From Pseudomonas sp. LP_7_YM (GTDB lineage: Bacteria > Pseudomonadota > Gammaproteobacteria > Pseudomonadales > Pseudomonadaceae), in assembly GCF_004364435.1 (NCBI RefSeq), contig NZ_SOCT01000007.1, positions 124,001 through 188,000 on the forward strand: 64,000 nt of DNA. Reading direction: 5' to 3'. The notes below the pieces were generated by a model. That model did no database searches, was not told where the DNA came from, and was given only the letters and a program-made list of their open reading frames with translations. The position numbers and the translations under genes are program-made. Below, piece after piece: positions 1 to 8,133 of this stretch. Positions within the stretch are counted from its first letter, which is position 1. Every line of letters starts with the position of its first letter.

Positions 1-436
1 CATCTCCGTCGAAGACGGCCTGGACGAGTCCGATTGGGATGGCTGGAAGATGCTCACCGACAAGATCGGCGACAAGATCCAGTTGGTGGGCGATGACTTG
101 TTCGTGACCAACACCAAGATTTTGAAAGAAGGTATCGAGAAGAAAATCGGTAACTCTATCCTGATCAAGTTCAACCAGATCGGCACCCTGACCGAAACCC
201 TTGAAGCCATCCAGATGGCCAAGGCCGCCGGCTATACGGCAGTAATCTCCCACCGCTCCGGCGAGACCGAAGATTCGACCATTGCCGACCTGGCTGTGGG
301 TACGGCTGCCGGCCAGATCAAGACCGGCTCGTTGAGCCGTTCCGACCGTATTGCCAAATACAACCAGTTGCTGCGTATTGAAGAGCAACTGGGCGCCAAA
401 GCGGTATACCGTGGTCGCGGTGAGTTTCGCGGCTGA
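1..436 (+). CDS. eno: Enolase, C-terminal part (5' end outside window)
   Basis: This is the last ~144 codons of enolase, the cytoplasmic glycolytic enzyme that converts 2-phosphoglycerate to phosphoenolpyruvate and also scaffolds the RNA degradosome in gamma-proteobacteria. The frame is open from the first base of the window. Family landmarks seen are the loop with SHRSGETED, the following TIADLAVG, and the C-terminal block containing SRSDRIAKYNQLLRIEEQLG. The stop is followed by a weak GC hairpin and then ftsB, the usual Pseudomonas order (eno-ftsB-ispD). The catalytic N-terminal half cannot be judged here. Confidence 0.97.
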   Translation, partial: ISVEDGLDESDWDGWKMLTDKIGDKIQLVGDDLFVTNTKILKEGIEKKIGNSILIKFNQIGTLTETLEAIQMAKAAGYTAVISHRSGETEDSTIADLAVGTAAGQIKTGSLSRSDRIAKYNQLLRIEEQLGAKAVYRGRGEFRG

Positions 437-512
437 TTGCAAGATGGTAAAAAGGCAGCAGGCACTGTAGGGCAATTCGCTGAAAGCGTTTTATCCTGAT
501 GCCCTGATCCAG

Positions 513-534
513 GAGCCCGGCGACCACCGGGCTC
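513..534 (+). terminator. Weak GC hairpin after eno
   Basis: An 8-bp stem (GAGCCCGG / CCGGGCTC) with a 6-base loop lies 77 bases after the eno stop. It is not followed by a proper T run, so it may be a pause or RNA-stability structure rather than a strong terminator, and transcription may continue into ftsB. Confidence 0.45.
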
Positions 535-592
535 TTGGGCATTTGAAATGGTCGGTATTTGCTGTCTTTCCACCGGGTAACAGATATTCATA

Positions 593-871
593 ATGCGCAG
601 TCCTAACTGGTTGTTCCTCGTTCTGCTCTTGCTGCTCGCAGGCCTGCAATACCGCTTATGGGTGGGTAATGGCAGTCTTGCACAGGTGGCGAGCCTGACC
701 CAGCAAATCGCCGATCAGCACGCCGAAAACGATGCTTTGCTTGAACGCAACCGGGTCCTGGACGCCGAAGTGCTGGAGTTGAAAAAAGGCCTGGAGACCG
801 TTGAGGAGCGGGCTCGGCACGAGCTTGGCATGGTCAAGGACGGCGAGACTCTCTATCAGTTGGCACAGTGA
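593..871 (+). CDS. ftsB: Cell division protein FtsB
   Basis: A 92-residue single-pass inner-membrane protein of the divisome; with FtsL and FtsQ it forms the complex that activates septal peptidoglycan synthesis. A hydrophobic segment at about residues 4-21 is followed by a coiled coil at about residues 28-70 (regular Leu/Ala heptads, ending in KKGLETVEERARHELGMV, which is typical of DivIC/FtsB proteins). Length matches the family. The start has no strong Shine-Dalgarno sequence. ispD begins 11 bases downstream, so the two are probably cotranscribed. Confidence 0.95.
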   Translation: MRSPNWLFLVLLLLLAGLQYRLWVGNGSLAQVASLTQQIADQHAENDALLERNRVLDAEVLELKKGLETVEERARHELGMVKDGETLYQLAQ

Positions 872-882
872 TGTTGGCGTAA

Positions 883-1593
883 ATGACACAATCCCTTCCT
901 GCCTTCTGGGCAGTGATTCCCGCAGCGGGTGTGGGTGCCCGTATGGCGGCGGATCGTCCCAAGCAGTATCTGCAATTGGGCGGCCTCACAATTCTTGAAC
1001 ACAGCCTGCTTTGCTTTCTCGATCACCCCCGCCTCAAGGGGTTGGTGATCAGTCTGGCTGTGGATGACCCTTACTGGCCCACGTTGCCTTGTGCGCTTGA
1101 CTCGCGAATTCAGCAGGTCGCTGGCGGCAAGGAGCGGGCGCACTCAGTACTCAATGCACTGCTGCATCTGCACGCTAATGGCGCCGATGACAGTGACTGG
1201 GTGCTGGTGCACGACGCCGCGCGCCCGAATCTGGCCCGCTCCGATCTGGACAATCTGCTGAGTGAGCTTGCGGATGATCCCGTCGGCGGGCTGTTGGCGG
1301 TTCCCGCAAAAGACACCTTGAAGCGTGCCGATGCCAATGGGCGAGTGACCGAAACCGTTGATCGCAGTCTGATCTGGCAGGCGTATACACCGCAGATGTT
1401 TCGGCTGGGCGTTTTGCATCGGGCGTTGGCGGACAGCCTGGTGTCGAATGTTTCAATTACCGATGAAGCCTCCGCAATTGAATGGGCTGGGCAGTCGCCA
1501 CGGCTGATTGAAGGCCGCGCCGACAATATCAAGATCACCCGCCCGGAAGATCTGGAATGGCTGCGGCTGCGACGCAGTGAGTTCAACCGCTGA
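883..1593 (+). CDS. ispD: 2-C-methyl-D-erythritol 4-phosphate cytidylyltransferase
   Basis: Third enzyme of the MEP isoprenoid pathway: joins MEP and CTP to give CDP-methylerythritol. The 236-residue protein has the N-terminal nucleotide-binding motif (AAGVGARM...RPKQYLQLGG), the VHDAARP active-site block near residue 107 and the TPQMFR motif near residue 168. It follows ftsB by 11 bases. The next pathway enzyme in this window, ispF, lies 3.4 kb downstream, separated by the formaldehyde genes; this split is normal in Pseudomonas. Confidence 0.97.
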   Translation: MTQSLPAFWAVIPAAGVGARMAADRPKQYLQLGGLTILEHSLLCFLDHPRLKGLVISLAVDDPYWPTLPCALDSRIQQVAGGKERAHSVLNALLHLHANGADDSDWVLVHDAARPNLARSDLDNLLSELADDPVGGLLAVPAKDTLKRADANGRVTETVDRSLIWQAYTPQMFRLGVLHRALADSLVSNVSITDEASAIEWAGQSPRLIEGRADNIKITRPEDLEWLRLRRSEFNR

Positions 1594-1615
1594 TGGGTAT
1601 CCCGCTGTACTGACT

Positions 1616-1701
1616 ACTGGAGCGAATTCATTCGCGAAATCTTCCAGACGACATGGATAGGTTGTTTGTCCCGGCCTCCAGCGAATAAATTCGCTCCCAG
1701 T
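1616..1701. repeat. REP doublet (REPIN-like inverted pair)
   Basis: The left arm ACTGGAGCGAATTCATTCGC (1616-1635) is repeated in inverted form at 1681-1701, whose reverse complement begins ACTGGGAGCGAATTTATTC. About 45 unrelated bases separate them. This is the shape of the extragenic palindromic elements of Pseudomonas. It lies between the convergent ispD and LysR genes, where it could also stop transcription or protect transcripts. Confidence 0.8.
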
Positions 1702-1718
1702 GGATTCATCATCTGATT

Positions 1719-2615
1719 TCACTGGCTGTATTCGTCCCGCAACGCCAACCCGGTTTTCAGACAGTCCACCAGCTTCCTGACTTTCGGCGAAAGGTGCCGC
1801 TGCTGTGGGTACAGCGCCCATACCGCCGTGCTGGGCGGCTGATGGGCGTCGAGCAAAGAGATCAGGGCTCCGCTTTTCAAATGTTCCAGCACGTAATAAT
1901 CCGGCAACTGACACAAGCCCATGCCTTGCAATGCAGCGTCCAGTACCGCCTGCCCACTGTTGCAGCGCCAGTTTCCCTGCACCCGTTGGGAAAACTCGCG
2001 CCCATTCTGCTGTAGCAACCAACTGTCGGAGCTGCCGATCAGGCAGTTATGCCGGTTTAGCTCCGACAGACTGTGGGGCCGACTGTAACGCTCCACATAG
2101 GAAGGTGAGGCGCACAGGTACATGCGTCGGGGCGCAAGACGGGTGGCCACCAGTCGCGACTCCTGCAAGCGACCGAGACGAATTGCCAGGTCCATCCCTT
2201 CGTGCACCAGATCCAGCGTGTTATTGGTGAGTTCGATATCGACGCGCAGTTGTGGGTAATCATCCATGAACCGATTGACCAGGGGCACGATGAAGCGCTC
2301 GCCGTAGGCCACCGCACAGGTTAGGCGCAACAAACCTTTCGGCTCGCTGGTCAGATCGCCCATTGCACGCAGAGCTTCTTCACGACCATCTTGCAACCGT
2401 TGGCAGTGGTGCAAAAACGTCTGACCGGCCTCGGTCAGCACCACTTTGCGTGTGCTGCGGTAAAACAGGCGTGTCTGCAGTCGCTCTTCCAGCCGTGCAA
2501 TCTGTCGACTGATGTGTGAGGAAGAGACGCCCATGCGCTCGGCCGCTGCTGAAAACTGTCCGCATTCGGCCACTGCGACGAATTCGTCCAGTCCATGCCA
2601 GCGATTGGTGTACAT
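1719..2615 (-). CDS. gfnR: LysR-family regulator of the formaldehyde genes (GfnR-like)
   Basis: A 298-residue LysR-type transcription factor: winged helix-turn-helix at residues ~5-65 (FVAVAECGQFSAAAERMGVS then SHISRQIARLEERL), followed by the periplasmic-binding-protein-like effector domain. It is transcribed away from the glutathione-dependent formaldehyde dehydrogenase gene. In P. aeruginosa the equivalent regulator, GfnR, activates the adjacent adhC-fghA genes in response to formaldehyde released from compounds such as sarcosine and betaine. The assignment as GfnR rests on position plus family; the inducer cannot be read from the sequence. Confidence 0.85.
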   Translation of the reverse strand: MYTNRWHGLDEFVAVAECGQFSAAAERMGVSSSHISRQIARLEERLQTRLFYRSTRKVVLTEAGQTFLHHCQRLQDGREEALRAMGDLTSEPKGLLRLTCAVAYGERFIVPLVNRFMDDYPQLRVDIELTNNTLDLVHEGMDLAIRLGRLQESRLVATRLAPRRMYLCASPSYVERYSRPHSLSELNRHNCLIGSSDSWLLQQNGREFSQRVQGNWRCNSGQAVLDAALQGMGLCQLPDYYVLEHLKSGALISLLDAHQPPSTAVWALYPQQRHLSPKVRKLVDCLKTGLALRDEYSQ

Positions 2616-2718
2616 CGATTATCCCTACACAGCATTAATGTTTTGCTTTTCGAAGGATTATTAATCAAACGACACTGGTTTACACTCCTGACTTGTTTTT
2701 ACCTCGCTGGAGATGATG

Positions 2719-3831
2719 ATGATCAAGTCACGTGCTGCCGTAGCGTTCGCGCCCAACCAACCGCTGCAAATCGTCGAAGTGGACGTTGAAGCGCCGAAGG
2801 CTGGCGAGGTGCTGATTCGTACCGTTGCATCCGGTGTCTGTCATACCGATGCCTATACCCTGTCCGGTGCCGACTCGGAAGGCGTGTTCCCGTGCATCCT
2901 GGGCCACGAGGGTGGCGGTATCGTCGAGGCCGTGGGCGCAGGCGTGACATCGCTGGCTGTAGGCGACCACGTCATTCCGCTCTACACGGCCGAGTGTCGC
3001 GAGTGCAAATTCTGCAAGTCCGGTAAAACCAATCTCTGCCAGAAAGTACGTGCTACCCAAGGCAAGGGCCTGATGCCCGATGGAACGACCCGTTTCAGCT
3101 ACAACGGCGAGCCGGTTTACCACTACATGGGTTGCTCGACGTTTTCCGAGTACACCGTGGTCCCGGAAATCTCTTTGGCGAAAATCCCCAAGGAAGCCCC
3201 TCTAGAGAAGGTCTGCCTGCTCGGTTGCGGCGTAACTACCGGTATCGGTGCCGTTCTGAACACGGCCAAGGTTGAAGAGGGTGCAACCGTTGCGATCTTC
3301 GGGCTGGGCGGTATCGGGCTTGCGGCGATCATCGGCGCAAAAATGGCCAAGGCGTCGCGCATCATCGCTATCGACATCAACCCGGCGAAGTTCGATGTGG
3401 CACGCGAACTGGGCGCCACTGACTTCATCAACCCGAAAGAACACGGCAAGCCGATTCAGGACGTCATCGTTGAATTGACCGACGGTGGCGTGGATTACAG
3501 CTTCGAATGCATCGGTAACGTGAAACTCATGCGTGCGGCGCTGGAATGCTGCCATAAGGGTTGGGGTGAGTCAGTCATCATTGGCGTCGCACCTTCGGGT
3601 CAGGAAATTGCTACCCGCCCGTTCCAGCTGGTTACCGGTCGCGTCTGGCGCGGGTCGGCATTCGGCGGAGTAAAGGGCCGTACCGAGCTACCAAGCTATG
3701 TCGAAAAAGCGCAGACGGGTGAGATTCCGCTGGACACCTTCATCACCCACACCATGGGCCTGGACAGGATCAATGAAGCGTTCGACCTGATGCACGAAGG
3801 CAAGAGCATTCGTTCGGTCATCCATTTCTGA
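2719..3831 (+). CDS. adhC: S-(hydroxymethyl)glutathione dehydrogenase / class III alcohol dehydrogenase
   Basis: Oxidises S-hydroxymethylglutathione (the spontaneous formaldehyde-glutathione adduct) to S-formylglutathione with NAD+. The zinc alcohol dehydrogenase fold is clear: catalytic-zinc motif GHEGGGIVEAVG, the four-cysteine structural zinc loop CRECKFCKSGKTNLC, and the Rossmann motif GLGGIGLA. Three in-frame ATGs occur in tandem (2713, 2716, 2719) directly after GGAG at 2709-2712. The third gives a 6-base spacing and a 370-residue protein, the usual Pseudomonas length, so it was chosen. fghA follows and completes the pathway. Confidence 0.95.
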   Translation: MIKSRAAVAFAPNQPLQIVEVDVEAPKAGEVLIRTVASGVCHTDAYTLSGADSEGVFPCILGHEGGGIVEAVGAGVTSLAVGDHVIPLYTAECRECKFCKSGKTNLCQKVRATQGKGLMPDGTTRFSYNGEPVYHYMGCSTFSEYTVVPEISLAKIPKEAPLEKVCLLGCGVTTGIGAVLNTAKVEEGATVAIFGLGGIGLAAIIGAKMAKASRIIAIDINPAKFDVARELGATDFINPKEHGKPIQDVIVELTDGGVDYSFECIGNVKLMRAALECCHKGWGESVIIGVAPSGQEIATRPFQLVTGRVWRGSAFGGVKGRTELPSYVEKAQTGEIPLDTFITHTMGLDRINEAFDLMHEGKSIRSVIHF

Positions 3832-3843
3832 GAAGCAGTGACG

Positions 3844-3934
3844 AGCTACAAGCTTCCAGCTGCAAGAGGGCGCGCCGCTGTCCCTTCTTGCAGCTTGCGG
3901 CTTGAAGCTTGCAACTGCTCGAAGCTTGCAACTG
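3844..3934. repeat. AGCTT-rich extragenic repeat between adhC and fghA
   Basis: The spacer contains many AGCTT/AAGCT units. An exact 14-base direct repeat GAAGCTTGCAACTG occurs at 3904-3917 and 3921-3934. Near-inverted arms (CAGCTGCAAGAGGG against CCCTTCTTGCAGCTTG) can form a hairpin. Repeats of this composition are common between Pseudomonas genes. The second copy ends a few bases before the fghA ribosome-binding site. Confidence 0.75.
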
Positions 3935-3947
3935 AGAGGAGCGACCC

Positions 3948-4796
3948 ATGAGTCTGGAAAACATTTCGTGCCAGAAAAGCTTTGGCGGCTGGCACAAGCG
4001 TTACAAACATCACTCCGATGTGCTCGGTTGCGACATGGTGTTTGCTGTTTATCTTCCGCCACAGGCCGAGCAGGGTGCCAGGTTGCCGGTGGTGTACTGG
4101 CTGTCGGGTCTGACCTGCACCGATGAGAACTTCATGCAGAAGGCCGGCGCTCTGCGCATCGCCGCCGAGCTCGGATTGATCATTGTGGTGCCGGATACCA
4201 GCCCCCGTGGCGCCGATGTGCCGGATGACCCGGACAACGCCTATGATTTCGGTTTGGGCGCAGGCTTCTACCTGAACGCCATCCAGCAACCCTGGGCTCG
4301 GCATTACCGCATGTACGACTACGTGGTCAGCGAACTGCCTGCGCTGATCGAAGCACACTTTCCGGCCTCGGAGAACCGCAGTATCAGCGGTCATTCCATG
4401 GGCGGTCATGGCGCTTTGGTCTGCGCGTTGCGCAATCCGGGGCGATACCAATCGGTATCGGCTTTCTCGCCGATTGCCAACCCAATGGACTGTCCCTGGG
4501 GCCAGAAGGCGTTCTCCCGCTATCTGGGTGAAGACCACTCGCGCTGGCGCGAATGGGATGCTAGCGTGCTGATCGCCGAGGCAACCGAACGTCTGCCGTT
4601 ACTGGTGGATCAGGGCGATCGTGATGACTTTCTAGCCAATCAGCTCAAGCCCGAAGCGCTGGCGAAGGCGGCCAAAGCCGTGGGCCATCCGCTTGAGCTG
4701 CGTCTGCAGCCCGGTTATGACCACAGCTATTACTTCATCGCCAGCTTCATAGAAGATCACCTGCGCTATCACGCCCTGGCCCTGGCAGGGCGATGA
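3948..4796 (+). CDS. fghA: S-formylglutathione hydrolase
   Basis: Serine hydrolase of the esterase D family that splits S-formylglutathione to formate and glutathione, the last step of formaldehyde detoxification begun by the adjacent dehydrogenase. At 282 residues it has the family length. The nucleophile elbow is GHSMGGHGA (Ser at about residue 148); the acid and histidine are probably in DQGDRDDF and GYDHSYYFI near the C terminus. The start has a good GAGGAG at a 6-base spacing. It is likely in one operon with adhC despite the 116-base repeat-filled gap. Confidence 0.96.
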   Translation: MSLENISCQKSFGGWHKRYKHHSDVLGCDMVFAVYLPPQAEQGARLPVVYWLSGLTCTDENFMQKAGALRIAAELGLIIVVPDTSPRGADVPDDPDNAYDFGLGAGFYLNAIQQPWARHYRMYDYVVSELPALIEAHFPASENRSISGHSMGGHGALVCALRNPGRYQSVSAFSPIANPMDCPWGQKAFSRYLGEDHSRWREWDASVLIAEATERLPLLVDQGDRDDFLANQLKPEALAKAAKAVGHPLELRLQPGYDHSYYFIASFIEDHLRYHALALAGR

Positions 4797-4971
4797 GTGG
4801 GTGAGGTGAACTTGCTGCTATCGAGAGAAGGACCAGTATCTTTCCTTTGAATGTGAGGCTCAAACTTAGCCCTCGAGAGCGAGCGTGTTCCCACGGTGCC
4901 TGGGTCAATGCCTGACAAGCTGCGTCTCAGGCAGCTGGACGCCCTAATAGTCAACAAAGTAGGTAGAATCA

Positions 4972-4999
4972 CGCCCTGACTTTTTCAGGGCGTTTTTTT
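4972..4999 (+). terminator. Intrinsic terminator abutting the ispF start codon
   Basis: An 8-bp perfect stem CGCCCTGA / TCAGGGCG (4972-4979 and 4985-4992) with a 5-base loop is followed by seven T (4993-4999), and the ispF ATG begins at 5000. It should stop read-through from fghA. The only Shine-Dalgarno-like bases for ispF (AGGG) lie inside the 3' arm. A possible -10 element TAGAAT (4964-4969) sits just upstream, which would start transcripts inside the 5' arm and so avoid the hairpin. Confidence 0.8.
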
Positions 5000-5473
5000 A
5001 TGCGTATTGGCCACGGCTATGATGTGCACCGCTTCGCTGAAGGCGATTTCGTTACCTTGGGTGGGCTGCGGATCGCGCACACGTCCGGTTTGCTCGCCCA
5101 TTCCGACGGTGACGTCCTGTTGCATGCACTGAGCGATGCCTTGCTGGGCGCAGCTGCACTCGGCGACATTGGCAAGCATTTCCCCGATACGGACCCGCAG
5201 TTCAAGGGCGCAGACAGCCGCGTGCTGCTGCGTCATGTGCTCAAGCAAGTGAAGGCCAAGGGTTGGAAGGTCGGCAACGTCGACGCCACTATCGTTGCTC
5301 AAGCCCCGAAAATGGCGCCACACATCGATACCATGCGCGCGCTGATCGCCGAAGACCTGCAGGTAGAGCTCGATCAAGTTAACGTCAAGGCGACGACCAC
5401 CGAAAAGCTGGGTTTTACCGGCCGTGAGGAAGGCATTGCGGTTCACGCCGTCGCATTGTTGATCGCCGCATGA
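5000..5473 (+). CDS. ispF: 2-C-methyl-D-erythritol 2,4-cyclodiphosphate synthase
   Basis: Fifth enzyme of the MEP isoprenoid pathway; cyclises CDP-methylerythritol 2-phosphate to MEcPP with loss of CMP, as a homotrimer with an active-site metal. The 157-residue protein opens with RIGHGYDVHRF, carrying the Asp and His metal ligands, followed by HSDGDVLLHALSDALLG. The last codons (ATGA overlap of 4 bases) overlap the truD start. The start codon directly follows a terminator T tract; no other start fits the family N terminus. Confidence 0.97.
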   Translation: MRIGHGYDVHRFAEGDFVTLGGLRIAHTSGLLAHSDGDVLLHALSDALLGAAALGDIGKHFPDTDPQFKGADSRVLLRHVLKQVKAKGWKVGNVDATIVAQAPKMAPHIDTMRALIAEDLQVELDQVNVKATTTEKLGFTGREEGIAVHAVALLIAA

Positions 5474-6528
5474 CCGAATCCGAACTCCTGGGCCCGCGCG
5501 CCTATGGCGATACGCTTGGCACAGCAGTGCTGAAAGCCACTGCCGAAGATTTTCAGGTAGATGAAGTGCTGGACATTCCGTTGTCCGGCGACGGCGAGCA
5601 TCTGTGGTTTTGGGTCGAGAAGCGCGGGCTTAACACCGAAGAAGCTGCGCGCCGTCTGGCCAAGGCTGCCGGTGTGCCGCTGCGCACCGTGGCTTACGCA
5701 GGTTTGAAGGACCGCCAGGCGCTGACGCGCCAGTGGTTCAGCATCCAGCTGCCGGGTAAGGCCGACCCCGACATGTCGAGCGCCGAAAACGAAACGCTGA
5801 AGCTCCTAGACAGCAAGCGTCACAAACGCAAATTGCAGCGTGGCGCCCATGCCGCTAACGGCTTTTCTCTGCGCTTGACCCAGCTGAAGGGCGACCGGAC
5901 CGAACTCGACAAGCGCCTGGAAACCATCAAGCTGCGGGGCATCCCCAATTATTTTGGTGCCCAGCGCTTTGGCTACAAAGGCGGCAACGTCGGGGAGGCC
6001 CGGCACTATGCCGAACGCCAGGCCCTGCCGGAGCAGCGCAATGTGCGCTCGCGCTTGCTCTCCACGGCGCGCAGTTATCTGTTCAATAAAGTGCTGGCCG
6101 CGCGGGTTGCCGATGGCAGCTGGCAATGGGCCCAGGTCGGCGATCTGTTGGCATTTACCGACAGTAGAAGCTTCTTTCCTGCCGGCGAGGCCGAGTGCAG
6201 CGACCCGCGTCTGGCGATCCTCGATCTGCATCCCACCGGTCCACAGTGGGGCGAGGGTGGCTCCCCGGCTGCTGGCGCCACTGCCGAGCTGGAAAACCGT
6301 ATCGCCCTGAGTGAATCTTTGCTCTGTAACTGGTTGATAAAGGCAGGAATGGAACACGAACGTCGCATCCTGCGACTGCCCATCGGGCGGTTGACGTGGC
6401 ATTATCCCGAGCCTGACATTCTGCAACTGGAATTCGTCCTGCCAGCCGGATGCTTCGCCACCGCATTGGTGCGCGAGCTCGTCGATCTGGCGCCCGCAGG
6501 ACAGACGGACAGCCCATGCGTATTCTGA
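5470..6528 (+). CDS. truD: tRNA pseudouridine(13) synthase TruD
   Basis: Makes pseudouridine at position 13 of tRNA-Glu. The 352-residue protein has the TruD motif AYAGLKDRQALTRQWFS with the catalytic Asp of GLKD at about residue 80, and NYFGAQRFG near residue 160. It overlaps ispF by 4 bases and surE by 13 bases, so translation of the three is probably coupled. Confidence 0.96.
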   Translation: MTESELLGPRAYGDTLGTAVLKATAEDFQVDEVLDIPLSGDGEHLWFWVEKRGLNTEEAARRLAKAAGVPLRTVAYAGLKDRQALTRQWFSIQLPGKADPDMSSAENETLKLLDSKRHKRKLQRGAHAANGFSLRLTQLKGDRTELDKRLETIKLRGIPNYFGAQRFGYKGGNVGEARHYAERQALPEQRNVRSRLLSTARSYLFNKVLAARVADGSWQWAQVGDLLAFTDSRSFFPAGEAECSDPRLAILDLHPTGPQWGEGGSPAAGATAELENRIALSESLLCNWLIKAGMEHERRILRLPIGRLTWHYPEPDILQLEFVLPAGCFATALVRELVDLAPAGQTDSPCVF

Positions 6529-7265
6529 TTTCAAATGATGATGGGGTCTCGGCACCCGGACTGACTGCGCTCCATGAAGCGCTGGCGGACTATGCCGAGT
6601 GCACGGTCATCGCTCCCGATCGAGACAGGAGTGGCGCCAGCAGTTCGCTGACCCTCGATCGCCCGCTGCACCCTCATCAGTTGGACAACGGTTTCATCAG
6701 CGTCAACGGTACGCCCACCGACTGCGTACATCTGGGCATCCACGGTCTGCTTGAGCATAACCCGGACATGGTTGTATCCGGCATCAACCTGGGCGCCAAT
6801 CTGGGGGATGACGTGCTGTATTCCGGCACCGTGGCCGCGGCGCTGGAGGGGCGGTTCCTGCGACGTCCATCGTTCGCCTTTTCATTTCTGTCACGTCAGG
6901 TCGATAACCTGGCAACCGCCGCGCACTACGCCCGGCTTCTGGTCGAGGCGCACGAGCAACTCGACCTTCCACCGCGTACCGTATTGAACGTGAATATTCC
7001 GAACTTGCCGCTTGACCACGTGCGAGGCATCCAGTTGACTCGGTTGGGGCATCGTACCCGCGCCGCGGCACCGATTCGCGTGGTCGACCCGCGTGGCAGG
7101 GCCGGTTACTGGATTGCCGCTGCCGGCGATGCTGAGGACGGCGGGCCGGGCACCGATTTCCATGCCGTGATGCAGGGGTATGTTTCGATTACACCGTTAC
7201 AACTGGATCGAACCTATCAGGACGGTTTCAACAGCCTGAACGCTTGGCTTGAGGGAATGGCCTGA
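6516..7265 (+). CDS. surE: 5'/3'-nucleotidase SurE
   Basis: Metal-dependent nucleoside-monophosphate phosphatase linked to stationary-phase survival. The start at 6516 gives the family N terminus MRILISNDDGVSAPG, which carries the Asp-Asp metal ligands; the longer upstream frame lies inside truD and was not used. VSGINLGANLGDD (residues ~87-99) is a second family signature. The 249-residue length is normal. The stop codon overlaps the pcm start by one base. Confidence 0.96.
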   Translation: MRILISNDDGVSAPGLTALHEALADYAECTVIAPDRDRSGASSSLTLDRPLHPHQLDNGFISVNGTPTDCVHLGIHGLLEHNPDMVVSGINLGANLGDDVLYSGTVAAALEGRFLRRPSFAFSFLSRQVDNLATAAHYARLLVEAHEQLDLPPRTVLNVNIPNLPLDHVRGIQLTRLGHRTRAAAPIRVVDPRGRAGYWIAAAGDAEDGGPGTDFHAVMQGYVSITPLQLDRTYQDGFNSLNAWLEGMA

Positions 7266-7942
7266 TGTCGCGTGAACAAGATGATCTGTTACGGCGTGGT
7301 GTGGGGTTTACCTCGCAGCGCACCCGCGAGCGTTTGATTCAGCGGCTATACGAAGAGGGCATCAGCAACACTGATGTTCTGGACGTCATTTGCAAGACGC
7401 CTCGTCATCTGTTCGTGGACGAGGCGCTGGCGCATCGCGCCTATGAAGACACCGCTTTACCAATCGGTAACAACCAGACCATTTCCCAGCCTTACATGGT
7501 TGCACGCATGAGCGAGCTGCTGTTGGCGGCAGGACCGCTGGACAAGGTGCTGGAGATTGGTACTGGCTCGGGTTATCAGACCGCCATTCTGGCGCAATTG
7601 GTGGAGCGGGTGTTCTCTGTCGAGCGCATCAAGGGGTTGCAGGACCGGGCAAAGGAGCGTCTTCTCGAACTCAACCTGCGCAACATGGTGTTTCGCTGGG
7701 GGGACGGCTGGGAGGGCTGGCCAGCGCTGGCGCCTTACAATGGCATTATTGTGACCGCGGTGGCGACCGATGTGCCTCAGGCCCTGCTGGACCAACTGGC
7801 ACCGGGCGGGCGCCTGGTGATTCCGGTTGGATCAGGGGAAGTACAGCAACTGATGTTGATTATTCGCGAAGACAAAGGCTTCTCCCGGCATGTCCTGGGC
7901 GCGGTGAGATTTGTGCCATTGCTCAATGGCCCGTTGGCATAA
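7265..7942 (+). CDS. pcm: Protein-L-isoaspartate O-methyltransferase
   Basis: SAM-dependent enzyme that methylates L-isoaspartyl residues in damaged proteins so that they can revert to aspartate. At 225 residues, it has the SAM-binding motif VLEIGTGSGYQTAILAQL at ~95-112 and the upstream QTISQPYMVARM block. It starts one base inside the surE stop (TGATG). The surE-pcm-nlpD-rpoS order is a conserved stationary-phase cluster. Confidence 0.96.
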   Translation: MSREQDDLLRRGVGFTSQRTRERLIQRLYEEGISNTDVLDVICKTPRHLFVDEALAHRAYEDTALPIGNNQTISQPYMVARMSELLLAAGPLDKVLEIGTGSGYQTAILAQLVERVFSVERIKGLQDRAKERLLELNLRNMVFRWGDGWEGWPALAPYNGIIVTAVATDVPQALLDQLAPGGRLVIPVGSGEVQQLMLIIREDKGFSRHVLGAVRFVPLLNGPLA

Positions 7943-8133
7943 GTACTGTTTTACAGCTGCAATGAATTCCGCGACGCGCCATCGGTCTACAGGCAGGCGA
8001 TTTTCAATCAGGGCCTGGCCGACTCGCCGCTCGTCGTCTTGAAGTTTTTCGTAATCAGTTTCCCCATGGCTGCCCGTCATCTTCACGACACAATAGGCAG
8101 CTTTAATTCAGTCACCGGTAAAGGGAGTGGCGG

